A DNA stretch of 64,000 nucleotides from Geodermatophilus sabuli (lineage in GTDB: Bacteria > Actinomycetota > Actinomycetes > Mycobacteriales > Geodermatophilaceae). The position numbers and the translations under genes were made by a program. Of this stretch, positions 53,397-61,339 are shown piece after piece; the first letter of the stretch is position 1, and every line of letters starts with the position of its first letter. The stretch is from contig NZ_JAAGWF010000022.1 in NCBI RefSeq assembly GCF_010686765.1, forward strand, positions 62,001-126,000, given 5' to 3'. The notes beneath the pieces are model-generated. The model was not told the origin of the DNA, ran no database searches, and worked only from the letters and a program-made list of their open reading frames with translations.

Positions 53397-54052
53397 GCGC
53401 CGCCCTGGCGGCGCGGGAGGCGCCCGTCGTGACCGGGCAGGCCCCCGGCCGTCAGTTGACCTGGTGGCTCCGGATCACCGCCCTGGGGGCGGGCGCGGCG
53501 GGAGCCCTGCACGTGGCTGCCGCGGTCGACCACCTCGGCGGGGGTGAGCTCGCCGTCGGGTTCTTCCTGCTCACCGCGCTCGCCCAGGTCGGCTTCGCCG
53601 GCTGGCTGCTGGTGACGAGCTTCACCGCGGCCGCACCGGACCGCCGCCTGGTGGCCCTGGCCCTGCTCGGCACGGTCGGCCTGCTCGGGCTCTACGTGGT
53701 GGCGCACGCGACGTCCCTGCTCGACGCCTTCTCGGTCGCCGACCACGCCGCCACCGGCCACGCGCACGAGAACACCGAGCGCATGCTCCAGTTCGACCCG
53801 GTCACCGGGGTGGACTTCTTCGAGGGCATGCCGACCGCGACGGACGGCCCGGTCGCCATGGCCGGCGACCCGGTCGCGGCCCGGCCGCACGGCCCGCAGG
53901 CGCTGGGCACCGTGACGGTCGCCGTCGAGCTGCTCACCGTGCTCGGACTGGCTGCGCTGCTCCCGGCGTCCTGGCGCCGGGTCGCGGTCAACGCACTGTT
54001 CGGCCTCGGAGCCCTGGCCTGGGGCCTCTGGTTCACCGGCGTCCTCGGGTGA
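53393..54052 (+). CDS. Membrane protein coupled to the multicopper oxidase
   Basis: The protein has 219 residues with GTG 53393 overlapping the oxidase stop. It has four to five helices (about 25-45, 52-72, 80-101, 170-190, 195-215). A non-membrane part near 115-165 contains HATGHAHENTERMLQFDPVTGVDFFEGMPTA, with three His residues that could bind copper (inference). The family is unknown. Its place between the multicopper oxidase and signal peptidase I suggests a role in copper delivery or anchoring. Confidence 0.75.
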   Translation: MSAALAAREAPVVTGQAPGRQLTWWLRITALGAGAAGALHVAAAVDHLGGGELAVGFFLLTALAQVGFAGWLLVTSFTAAAPDRRLVALALLGTVGLLGLYVVAHATSLLDAFSVADHAATGHAHENTERMLQFDPVTGVDFFEGMPTATDGPVAMAGDPVAARPHGPQALGTVTVAVELLTVLGLAALLPASWRRVAVNALFGLGALAWGLWFTGVLG

Positions 54053-54732
54053 CCAGCACCCCCCGATCCGCCGCCGCGGTCACTGGTGACCCCCGCACCA
54101 GTGACCGCGGCGGTATCCCGGGTGAGCAGCGTTCCTCCTCGGAGGACGCCCCCCGGACGGCCGCCGCGGCCGCTGGTGACCCCCGCACCAGCGGCCGCGG
54201 CGGCACACTCTGGCGCCGGCTGGTCGACCTCGGCCCGTGGCTGGCCGTCGGACTGGTGCTGCTGTTCATCGCGTCCATGTCCGGCCTGCTCCCGTGGCAG
54301 GTCATGCGAGTGGACGCCAACAGCATGACCCCGACCGTCGAGGCGGGGGACCTCCTCGTCCTGGAGCGCGGGTCCGGACCGGTGGAGCGCGGCGACGTCG
54401 TCGCCGTCGTGGACCCCCGCGACCCCGAGGGGATGCTCGTCAAGCGGGCCGTCGCCGTCGGTGGGGACGAGGTGGCCATCGAGGACGGCGTCCTGCTGGT
54501 CAACGGCGCCGAGGTCTGCGAGCCGGCCATCGACAGGTCGCGCCTCGACGGGGTGTTCCACGGCCCGGTGAGCGTGCCCGAGGGCTCGCTGTTCCTGCTC
54601 AGCGACAACCGGGACCGCTCGATCGACTCCCGCGCCTTCGGCCCGGTGCCCACCAGCTCGATGGTGGGCACGGTGATGGTGCGGTTGTGGCCCGCCCCGG
54701 GGGGCCTGCCCGACCCGTCCGAGGGCTGCTGA
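54049..54732 (+). CDS. lepB: Signal peptidase I
   Basis: The protein has 227 residues from GTG 54049, overlapping the previous stop (GTGA). The N-terminal 55 residues are low-complexity with a repeated unit (TGDPRTSDRGG, AGDPRTSGRGG). That unit is encoded by two large hairpins. One membrane helix (about 63-82) precedes the catalytic domain: S92 (ANSMTPT), K132 (LVKRAVAVGGD), and the box SDNRDRSIDSRAFGPV. It removes signal peptides of Sec and Tat exports. A role in the same operon as the Tat-exported oxidase is sensible. Confidence 0.9.
   Translation: MTSTPRSAAAVTGDPRTSDRGGIPGEQRSSSEDAPRTAAAAAGDPRTSGRGGTLWRRLVDLGPWLAVGLVLLFIASMSGLLPWQVMRVDANSMTPTVEAGDLLVLERGSGPVERGDVVAVVDPRDPEGMLVKRAVAVGGDEVAIEDGVLLVNGAEVCEPAIDRSRLDGVFHGPVSVPEGSLFLLSDNRDRSIDSRAFGPVPTSSMVGTVMVRLWPAPGGLPDPSEGC
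54071..54204. repeat. Two long perfect hairpins in the 5' part of lepB
   Basis: Hairpin 1: arms 54071-54087 and 54097-54113, 17 bp, perfect. Hairpin 2: arms 54160-54177 and 54187-54204, 18 bp, perfect. Both have the same 9-nt loop GACCCCCGC and almost the same arms. They are separated by 46 nt. Both lie inside the coding frame and add a repeated peptide. This looks like duplication or mobility of a short palindromic element. Confidence 0.85.
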
Positions 54733-54765
54733 CCCGCGCCCGCGCACCGCACCCCCTCGACACCG

Positions 54766-54804
54766 CGATCCGGTGGCCGTCAGCACAGGACGGCCACCGG
54801 ATCG
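54766..54804. terminator. 16-bp perfect hairpin after lepB
   Basis: CGATCCGGTGGCCGTC (54766-54781) pairs exactly with GACGGCCACCGGATCG (54789-54804) around a 7-nt loop. It lies 34 nt behind the lepB stop. The strength and place fit a terminator, though the U-tract is lacking. Confidence 0.7.
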
Positions 54805-54933
54805 TCTGCGTGGCGGTGACCGCACACCCCCGGTGTGGTGACCACGAGCGTCGTCGACGGCGCGGCGGGCTGATCCCGGGCGAGGAGGCTCCGGGACGGT
54901 GAGGGTGAGGGCGACGACGGTGACAGGCGACGA

Positions 54934-54981
54934 CCCTGATGCCCTGATGCCCTGATGCGCTGATGCCCTGATGACCTGGTG
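54934..54981. repeat. 8-bp tandem repeat (CCCTGATG units)
   Basis: Six units follow in a row from 54934: CCCTGATG three times, CGCTGATG, CCCTGATG, and ACCTGGTG. The period of 8 is not a multiple of 3, so it does not encode a repeat peptide. It may be a slipped-strand microsatellite in intergenic DNA. Confidence 0.8.
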
Positions 54982-55206
54982 CCCGCAGGTCCGGTGCCTC
55001 ACCTGGAGGCCGTCTGACCGTCCACGGCCGCGCCGGGTCCGTGAGCCGGGTCGTCGACCTCGGCCGGCCCGTCGCCGACGTCGTGATCGAGCGGGACGTC
55101 TCCCGAGCCACCGGCAGCGAGGAGGCTCGCTCGCCACGGCGTCGGGCCGGGAGGCACTGGGGGAGGTGCCGGCCGGGCGGGTCAGCCGCGGACCGGACCC
55201 TCGGCG

Positions 55207-56742
55207 TCAGCCGCGGACCGGGCCGTCCGCGGTCGAGCCGGTCGACGGGAACGCCGGGTCGTCGGCGGAGCGGGACAGCTCGTGCCACAGCTTGTTGGTG
55301 TCGTTGAGCTGCCGCTCCACACCGGTGAGGGCCACGTGCACGGGGATGCCGGGCCGGCCACCGACCTTGACGAGGAAGCGGCCGCGGCCGGGCGGCTCGG
55401 CCTCGGTGCCGGTGCCCGGGTTCCAGGCCGGTGGGTCCTGCCAGCCGACGAGGAGGTCCTGCTCGGCGCGGGTCATCGGCACGGCGGAGGTCAGCATCGG
55501 CATCTCGGCCGCAGGCAGCCCACCGCAGATGACCATCCCGGAGCGCTCCACGAAGCCGCGGGCCTTCATCCGGTCCTCCTCGGTGGGCAGCGCCAAGAGG
55601 TCGCTCATCGTGTGGCTGACCATCGCCATGCCCACGCCACGCTGCCGGTTGAGCCGGGTGAGCGCGTCGACCCGGTCGACCATGCCCCGGCCGGCCCGCA
55701 GTGCCCGCCACAGCTCGTCGAGCACGACGAAGTGGTGCCGGCGGGGCTCGAGGCCCGCATCGGCCAGGGCGTGCGCCACGCTGATGGCACCGAAGCCGGC
55801 CGACCAGCACGCCAGGAGCACGGCGGCCTGCAGGTCGGACTGGGCGTCGTCGATGCTCGACACGTCGAACACCACCGGGCGGTCGCGCAGCATGGGGGTC
55901 GTGGTCGGTTCGGCGAAGATGCGGCCGAGGCGGCCGCCGCCGGTCAGCCCGATGAGGGTCGCCTCGAGGTCCTCGGTGACCTCGTCGTAGCGGCTCCGAT
56001 CACCGCGGTCGAGGGCCGCGGCGCGGACGTCCTCGGGGGCGGCCCGGAGCACCTCGAGCAGGTGGTGCAGGGTCGGCGCGCCCCGTCGCGCGGCGTCGTG
56101 CGTGTCGTCGAGGACCTTCAGCGCCCGGTCGAGGACGGTCTCCTCGCGGTCGGTGGGCGGGGCGCCGCGCATCACGGTCACCAGCGCCGAGACGATGGCG
56201 TGCCGGCGTCCGTGCGCGTCGGCCAGCACCTGGGCCCGCGCGTCGCCGGTCAGCCGGGCGGCGGCCGCCGTGGCCTCGCCGGGGTCGAGCACGTTGAGGT
56301 GTCCGCGACCGCGGCCCAGCCGGATCACCTGGCCGCCGATGGACTCCACCAGGTCGACGTAGTCTGGCTTCAGGTCGCCGAGCACCATCGGCAGGACGCC
56401 GTAGCCGGCCAGGCCCAGGGCCATCCGGCGGACCACGGTGGACTTGCCCAGACCGGGCTTGCCGAGCACGAACGCCGACGGGTTGCTGATCAGGTTGGCC
56501 CGCTGGAACCAGCTGATCGGGTCGCAGCACAGGGTGGCGCCCGACAGCAGGTTGCGGCCGAGCGGGACGCCGGTCATCGGCGTCCCCGCCCCGGCGGCGA
56601 AGGGCCACAGGCCGCACGCCTGCACGGTGGTGGCCCGCCACTCGTCGGGGGCCTGCACGTAGGTCGAGGCGCCCCGGCCCCACCCGGACCAGCCCCGCGG
56701 CCCGGGACCGGGGGCCGGCTGACCTGGCCGTTGCCGCTTCAC
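55207..56742 (-). CDS. VirB4/TraC-type conjugation ATPase
   Basis: The protein has 511 residues from GTG 56742 within the stop of the previous gene. Walker A is VLGKPGLGKSTVVRRM (about 93-108). The Walker B region is HHFVVLDELWRAL (about 330), and further family segments are DLKPDYVDLVESIGGQVIRLGRGRGHLNVLDPG and RLNRQRGVGMAMVSHTMSDLLALPTEEDRMKARGFVERSGMVICGGLP. It is a P-loop motor of T4SS type that lies in the cytoplasm at the membrane. The SCO6880-like partner gene precedes it. Confidence 0.85.
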   Translation of the reverse strand: MKRQRPGQPAPGPGPRGWSGWGRGASTYVQAPDEWRATTVQACGLWPFAAGAGTPMTGVPLGRNLLSGATLCCDPISWFQRANLISNPSAFVLGKPGLGKSTVVRRMALGLAGYGVLPMVLGDLKPDYVDLVESIGGQVIRLGRGRGHLNVLDPGEATAAAARLTGDARAQVLADAHGRRHAIVSALVTVMRGAPPTDREETVLDRALKVLDDTHDAARRGAPTLHHLLEVLRAAPEDVRAAALDRGDRSRYDEVTEDLEATLIGLTGGGRLGRIFAEPTTTPMLRDRPVVFDVSSIDDAQSDLQAAVLLACWSAGFGAISVAHALADAGLEPRRHHFVVLDELWRALRAGRGMVDRVDALTRLNRQRGVGMAMVSHTMSDLLALPTEEDRMKARGFVERSGMVICGGLPAAEMPMLTSAVPMTRAEQDLLVGWQDPPAWNPGTGTEAEPPGRGRFLVKVGGRPGIPVHVALTGVERQLNDTNKLWHELSRSADDPAFPSTGSTADGPVRG

Positions 56743-58259
56743 AGCGCCTCCCGGAACTCGCCGGGCACGCTCAGGTGGGCGGAGGGGACGATCCCCAGCG
56801 GGAGGGCGGCGGCGAACGCGGAGTCCTGGGAGCCGTAGACCGGGCGCAGCTGGGTGCGGGCGGTCGCGGCCAGGTTGTCCACGGCGGCGCGGGCGACCTC
56901 GAGTGCGGCGCGCGGGTCGTCGAGCAGGTCGGCGTCGGCGACGGTCGCCGTCACGAGCATCCCGAAGTCGACCAGGCCGGCGCCGCGGGCCTCCTCCTCG
57001 GCGGTCAGCGCGGCGGCCCGCTGCTCGAGCAGCACCCGCGCCGTCGGCCGGGACGAGGAGGACGCGCGGAAGTCGGCGGTGCGCCGGTCCTGCTCGACGA
57101 CGCGGGCGGCCCGACCGGCGTCCAGCGGCCGGTAGAGCAGGGTGACCCGCTTGCGGTCGATGTCCGGGTGCGGCGCGACGAGGTCGGCGAGCACCGAGGA
57201 GAACACCTCGCCGCGGGGAGCCGCCGTCATCGACCAGGTGACCGACAGCGCCCCGTCGTGGCGGTACCAGCCCCAGCCCGCCTCCGCGGCGGTCGGGCCG
57301 ACGTCGGACCAGCGCAGCTCGGGGCTCACGCCCGCAGCGTGCACCTCGTCGACGACCCGCGCCGCCGACGGGTCGTAGGCCACGCGGATGACCTCGCACA
57401 GCTCCTGGGCCGTCGCTGGCCGGACGACGCCGGCGCCGGTGGCACTGAGGCCCGCGGTCAGACCCGGCAGCCGGGTGGCGACGTCGCGGGCGACGTCCTC
57501 GGTCTCCTTCTTCCGGCCACCGGCGCGGCCGGCGGTGGTGAAGGTGAGCGAGACGAAGGCGGTGACGGTGGCCGAACCGGCCGGGTAGGTGTCGACCACC
57601 TCGCGCAGCATCGCCAGCGCCACCGAGGGGGCCCGCGGGTCGAGGTGGGTGTCGACCTCGCGGCGCAGCCGCGTGCCGGAGTCCGGCGCGGTCTCGATCG
57701 TGACCGAGGCGGCGACCAGGCCGGGCTCGTTGCCCAGGGCGCCCAGCCAGGCTCCCCAGTGCGCGACCCAGGTGTCCACCTGCTCCTCGTCGACGAGGGA
57801 GGCCCCGTCGGGCTCGGTCACCAGGACGACGGTGGCGTGCCGGGTGGCCGGCACGGTGACCATCGCGAAGGGCCGGCCGTGCGAGTCCTCCCACTCCGAG
57901 AGCTGGGACGCCGCGGCGAGCCCCGGGAGCTGGAAGGTGCCCTCCGGCGTCCGGCCCAGCGGGCCCGAGCGGTAGAGGTGGGTGCCGCTGCGCCGGGCCC
58001 GGGCCCATCCCACGCGGCTGGACAGCCGCTGCACGCCCGACCGGTGGTGGCGGTCGCGCACGACCAGCAGCGCCAGCAGCAGGCTCAGGACGACGGCCGT
58101 GACCAGCCCCCAGAGCAGCCCGGCGAGGGTCAGGGTGGCGATCACCCCGATCAACCCGAGCAGCAGCAGACCGGTGCCGAGCGTGCCGAGGCTGCCCAGG
58201 CCGGCGCTGGCCGGACGCCGCCAGTTGCCGTAGGTGCGGGGGGTGGGCGCGGAGGTCAC
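56739..58259 (-). CDS. SCO6880-like type IV secretion protein
   Basis: The protein has 506 residues from GTG 58259. Two membrane helices lie near the N-terminus (about 20-62). A long soluble part follows, with LYRSGPLGRTPEGTFQLPGLAAASQLSEWEDSHGRPFAMVTVPATRHATVVLVTEPDG and a helical end. It fits the SCO6880 family, seen next to VirB4-type ATPases in actinobacterial integrative elements. It is joined to both neighbours by GTGA overlaps. Confidence 0.8.
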   Translation of the reverse strand: MTSAPTPRTYGNWRRPASAGLGSLGTLGTGLLLLGLIGVIATLTLAGLLWGLVTAVVLSLLLALLVVRDRHHRSGVQRLSSRVGWARARRSGTHLYRSGPLGRTPEGTFQLPGLAAASQLSEWEDSHGRPFAMVTVPATRHATVVLVTEPDGASLVDEEQVDTWVAHWGAWLGALGNEPGLVAASVTIETAPDSGTRLRREVDTHLDPRAPSVALAMLREVVDTYPAGSATVTAFVSLTFTTAGRAGGRKKETEDVARDVATRLPGLTAGLSATGAGVVRPATAQELCEVIRVAYDPSAARVVDEVHAAGVSPELRWSDVGPTAAEAGWGWYRHDGALSVTWSMTAAPRGEVFSSVLADLVAPHPDIDRKRVTLLYRPLDAGRAARVVEQDRRTADFRASSSSRPTARVLLEQRAAALTAEEEARGAGLVDFGMLVTATVADADLLDDPRAALEVARAAVDNLAATARTQLRPVYGSQDSAFAAALPLGIVPSAHLSVPGEFREAL

Positions 58260-60223
58260 GGGACGAGGTCCTCTCCGTCGGGACGCGAGGCGGGCAGCGC
58301 GGGGGTCTCGGTCGCCTGGCGGCCGGCCCGCCGGCTGTGCCGCCCGTGGGCGGGGACCGGCACCCGGTCGGCGCCCGGGAGCCCGTCCAGGGCCGGGACG
58401 CCGGTGGTCAGGCGGGTGGCTCCGACGCGGGCGCCGTCCCAGGTGAGCGCGGCGGGCGTCGGGCGGGGAGCGGCGCCACGGGCCGAGGGCACCCGCATGC
58501 TCGAGGAGCTCCCGGCGCTGCCGGCCGCGAGGGTCACCGGGGCGACCGCCCGGGCGCCGCTCGGCAGGCCGCTGACGGCCGCCCGGACCCGGCTGGTGGA
58601 GCTGACCGTGCGCACCATCGGCTGCAGCACCTTCAGCAGCACCGGCAGCGCCGCGATGGCCAGCACGAGGAAGGTGGTGCCGGTGAGCGCGGCGACCAGC
58701 GGGGAGTCCTCGGGCAGCGGGGTGAGGAAGGCGGCGGCGTAGACCAGGGCCGCGGCCGGCTGGTACAGCGCGAACGCCGCCGTCCAGGTGAGGGTGCGGA
58801 CGAAGACCGCCCGACCGGTGTCGGTGTTGGTCGCCGAGGCGGTCAGCGGGAGCACGCCGGCCAGGACGACCAGGACCACGCCGCGCGCCACGAGGAGCAC
58901 CACCTGGACGACGGCGGCCAGCAGGGTGGCGGTACCGAGGAGCACGGTGAGCACCACCGACATGTCGTCGCTCTGCTGCACGGCGAGGAGGTCGGTCAGC
59001 CCGGTCTCGACGTCGCCGGTGGCCTGTTCCAGGATCCACACGGAGAAGGCGTCCGACGCGCTCACCAGCAGGATGACCCCGGTCAGCCCCGCGCCCGAGA
59101 CCAGCACCAGGGTGCCCAGTCCGCGCATCAGGTCGGCCAGCGGCTGGGTCCGGCGCTGCCAGACCATGCGCCCGCCCGCGATCAGGACGGCGAGCACGGC
59201 GACCACTCCGCTGTACCAGGCGAGCGAGCCGGTAAGCAGCCCGACCGCCGCGGACGGGTCGGCGACGCCATCGGCGCCGACGGTCCCCAGCCCGGGGGAC
59301 GGCGGGTCCGCCCACAGTCGTGCCACCGCGGCCAGCGCGTCGCCGGCCGCCTCGACGATCTCGCGCGCCAAGTCGCCCAAGGGGTCGCCTCCTCCACTCT
59401 CGTCCAGCACGCCCACGCCCGCGGCCGGGATGGCCGGGTCGAGGAACGCCTCACCGAGGTCGGCGGCGCTGGGGTCGGAACTGCTGATGTCTGCGCTGCT
59501 CGAGAAGGAGCCGCGGGTGATGAGTTCGGTGAGACCGGCGGAGCTGTCCGGGACGATCCGGCCGGTGTCCGGCGTGAGGACGTCGAGCAGGCCGGCGGCG
59601 GTGTCGCCCGCGTCGGCGCCGGCCCCCGGGGGCTCCGGCGGGAGGGCGTCGAGCGGGATCCGGTCGACCTCGACCGCCGTCTGCTCCGGCGTCGGAGGGC
59701 CCTCGGGGACCGGCGGCGGCGCCACGTCGGAGGTGGGCGCCGGCACCGGCTCGTCGACGGGCGGCGGCGCCGCCTCGGACGTGGGCGGGGGCACCGGCTC
59801 CTGGGTGGGCCCGGGCGTCGGCTCCGGCGTCGGGTCCGGGGTCGGCGTCGGCGTCGGGTCCGGGGTCGGCGTCGGCGTCGGGTCCGGGGTGGGCGTCGGG
59901 TCCGGGGTCGGCGTCGGGTCTGGGGTCGGCGTCGGCTCCGGCGTCGGGTCCGGGGTCGGCGTCGGCGTCGGGTCCGGGGTAGGCGTCGGGTCCGGGGTAG
60001 GCGTCGGGTCCGGGGTCGGCGTCGGCGTCGGGTCCGGGGTGGGCGTCGGGTCCGGGGTGGGCGTCGGGTCCGGCGTCGGCGTCGGGTCCGGGGTCGGCGT
60101 CGGCGTCGGGTCCGGCGCGGTCGTCGCCTGCGGCGCGATCGTCACCTCCGGCGCAGCAGTCGTGACCGGTGCCTCGAGGGGAGCGGCCGTGTCCGTGCCC
60201 ACGGGCGGGATCGGGGAGCTCAT
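58256..60223 (-). CDS. VirB6/TrbL-like membrane protein with Pro-Thr repeat
   Basis: The protein has 655 residues from ATG 60223. About residues 36-145 are an extended Pro-Asp-Pro-Thr repeat. Ser/Gly/Asp-rich linker regions follow. The second half has six to eight membrane helices (LAWYSGVVAVLAVLIAGGRMVW, LGTLVLVSGAGLTGVILLVSASDAFSVWILEQA, VVLTVLLGTATLLAAVVQVVLLVARGVVLVVLAGVLPL, YQPAAALVYAAAFLTPL, LVLAIAALPVLLKVLQPMVRTV), as in TrbL/VirB6 channel proteins. The tail is basic. Its repeat would extend outside the cell, perhaps through the wall (inference). Confidence 0.8.
   Translation of the reverse strand: MSSPIPPVGTDTAAPLEAPVTTAAPEVTIAPQATTAPDPTPTPTPDPTPTPDPTPTPDPTPTPDPTPTPTPDPTPTPDPTPTPDPTPTPTPDPTPEPTPTPDPTPTPDPTPTPDPTPTPTPDPTPTPTPDPTPEPTPGPTQEPVPPPTSEAAPPPVDEPVPAPTSDVAPPPVPEGPPTPEQTAVEVDRIPLDALPPEPPGAGADAGDTAAGLLDVLTPDTGRIVPDSSAGLTELITRGSFSSSADISSSDPSAADLGEAFLDPAIPAAGVGVLDESGGGDPLGDLAREIVEAAGDALAAVARLWADPPSPGLGTVGADGVADPSAAVGLLTGSLAWYSGVVAVLAVLIAGGRMVWQRRTQPLADLMRGLGTLVLVSGAGLTGVILLVSASDAFSVWILEQATGDVETGLTDLLAVQQSDDMSVVLTVLLGTATLLAAVVQVVLLVARGVVLVVLAGVLPLTASATNTDTGRAVFVRTLTWTAAFALYQPAAALVYAAAFLTPLPEDSPLVAALTGTTFLVLAIAALPVLLKVLQPMVRTVSSTSRVRAAVSGLPSGARAVAPVTLAAGSAGSSSSMRVPSARGAAPRPTPAALTWDGARVGATRLTTGVPALDGLPGADRVPVPAHGRHSRRAGRQATETPALPASRPDGEDLVP
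59806..60117 (-). repeat. Coding tandem repeat for Pro-Asp-Pro-Thr
   Basis: DNA of the repeat type GGCGTCGGGTCCGGGGT and variants fills the N-terminal coding part of the VirB6-like gene. Units of 12 and 18 bp mix, so the peptide alternates PDPTPTP and PDPTP. The repeats stay in frame. Such regions change length by slippage and vary between strains. Confidence 0.85.
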
Positions 60224-60275
60224 CTCGACCCCCTCGCGTCCGCGACGTCCATGACCGCTCCTCGACCTTCCTCGG

Positions 60276-60545
60276 TCAGACCAGCGCCGCGATCAGGCCG
60301 GAGGCCGATCCGACGAGGACGGCGCCGCCCAGGACGTAGGCCAGGCTCACCGCGTGCTCGGCGCCCTCGCCGCGGCGGTGCGCGAGGGCCATGCGGGCGC
60401 CGACCAGCAGCACACCGACGACGCAGATCGCCAGGACCGTCCAGGCCACCCACGAGACCATCGTGACGATGCCCTCGGACCCGGGCGGGGCGATGCCCTG
60501 GCCGGGGTCCACCACGGCCAGGGCGGGTGAGGCGAGCACGCTCAT
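60276..60545 (-). CDS. VirB2/TrbC-like small membrane protein
   Basis: The protein has 89 residues from ATG 60545. A hydrophobic start (LASPALAVVDPG) may be a cleaved signal. Two membrane helices follow (about 28-50 and 66-86; VSWVAWTVLAICVVGVLLVGARMALAH and AVSLAYVLGGAVLVGSASGLIAALV). A positively charged loop separates them. The size and pattern suit a VirB2/pilin-like subunit of a T4SS; the family is not certain. It is 52 nt upstream of the VirB6-like gene on the same strand. Confidence 0.7.
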   Translation of the reverse strand: MSVLASPALAVVDPGQGIAPPGSEGIVTMVSWVAWTVLAICVVGVLLVGARMALAHRRGEGAEHAVSLAYVLGGAVLVGSASGLIAALV

Positions 60546-60763
60546 CGGTTTCCGTCCTCGGGGATGTGGCCCGGCATGGGCCTCTCGATTCCGCGGCGGG
60601 GCACCGGCGCCCCCGCCGTCCTTGTCCCATCAAAGGTGCGGCCAGGCCGGTACCAGCGGCAATGCCCGACATTGGGGGTCCCCTCCGGGTCACCCGACCG
60701 GCTGTACTCCTTGCAGCACCGGTGTGGCGGGGGTCCCGCCGGGCTCGACAGGAGGCCACGGGC

Positions 60764-61339
60764 ATGACCAGCTCGCGACCACGCCTCGCCGCAGCCGCCG
60801 TCCTGGCCGCCGGCCTGCTCCTCGGGGGCTGCGGCGGCGCTCCCGAGCGGCCCGCGCCGCGGCCCGAACCGACCGCCGCCGCGTCCACCGCGCCGGGCGA
60901 CGACCACGCCGAACTGCCGGCCGCACCGCCCTCCCCCGTCGACGACGCGAACTCCCAGCAGGCCGCCCTCGACGCCGCCACCGCCGCGGTGACCGCCTTC
61001 GCGCGTCCCGGCCTGGACCCCGCGCAGTGGTGGTCGGAGTTCGCGCCACTGCTCAGCTCCGCCGCCGTGGTCGCCTACGAGGGCACCGACCCGGAGCAGG
61101 TCCCCGCCTCGGCGGTCACCGGTCGGCCCCGGCCGACACCGGGCGTCAGCGCCTTCCTGGCGACGGTGCTGGTGCCGACCGACGCCGGGGAGTACGCCGT
61201 CCTGCTGGCCCGGGAGGGCGCTGGCGCACCGTGGCTGGTGGAGCGGATCACGCCGGTCGAGCAGGCCGGCGCACCGGAGTCCGGGGCCCTGACCCCGCCC
61301 ACGGACGCCGGTGTGCCCGTCGCGGGGAGCGAGCCGTGA
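60764..61339 (+). CDS. Lipoprotein next to M23 hydrolase
   Basis: The protein has 191 residues from ATG 60764, behind AGGAGG. Signal and lipobox (LAAGLLLGGCGG, cysteine near residue 23) are clear. A Pro/Ala spacer is followed by a small domain of about 120 residues (AALDAATAAVTAFARPGLDPAQWWSEFAPLLSSAAVVAYEGTDPEQVPAS). That domain has the WW and YEG features of NTF2-like partners found in actinobacterial conjugation clusters (TcpC/VirB8-like hint, uncertain). Coupled to the next gene (GTGA). Confidence 0.75.
   Translation: MTSSRPRLAAAAVLAAGLLLGGCGGAPERPAPRPEPTAAASTAPGDDHAELPAAPPSPVDDANSQQAALDAATAAVTAFARPGLDPAQWWSEFAPLLSSAAVVAYEGTDPEQVPASAVTGRPRPTPGVSAFLATVLVPTDAGEYAVLLAREGAGAPWLVERITPVEQAGAPESGALTPPTDAGVPVAGSEP

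Larger units (their letters stand above)
54733..55206. other. 474 bp without a gene; terminator and tandem repeats
   Basis: The stretch holds the hairpin at 54766-54804, an 8-bp tandem array at 54934-54981, and low-complexity DNA. I found no coding frame with a believable start. The lepB transcript and the minus-strand ATPase gene end here from opposite sides. Confidence 0.55.

Noticed and set aside
54934-54981. CRISPR-like short repeats
   Set aside because: Units are only 8 bp, directly adjacent and without spacers.
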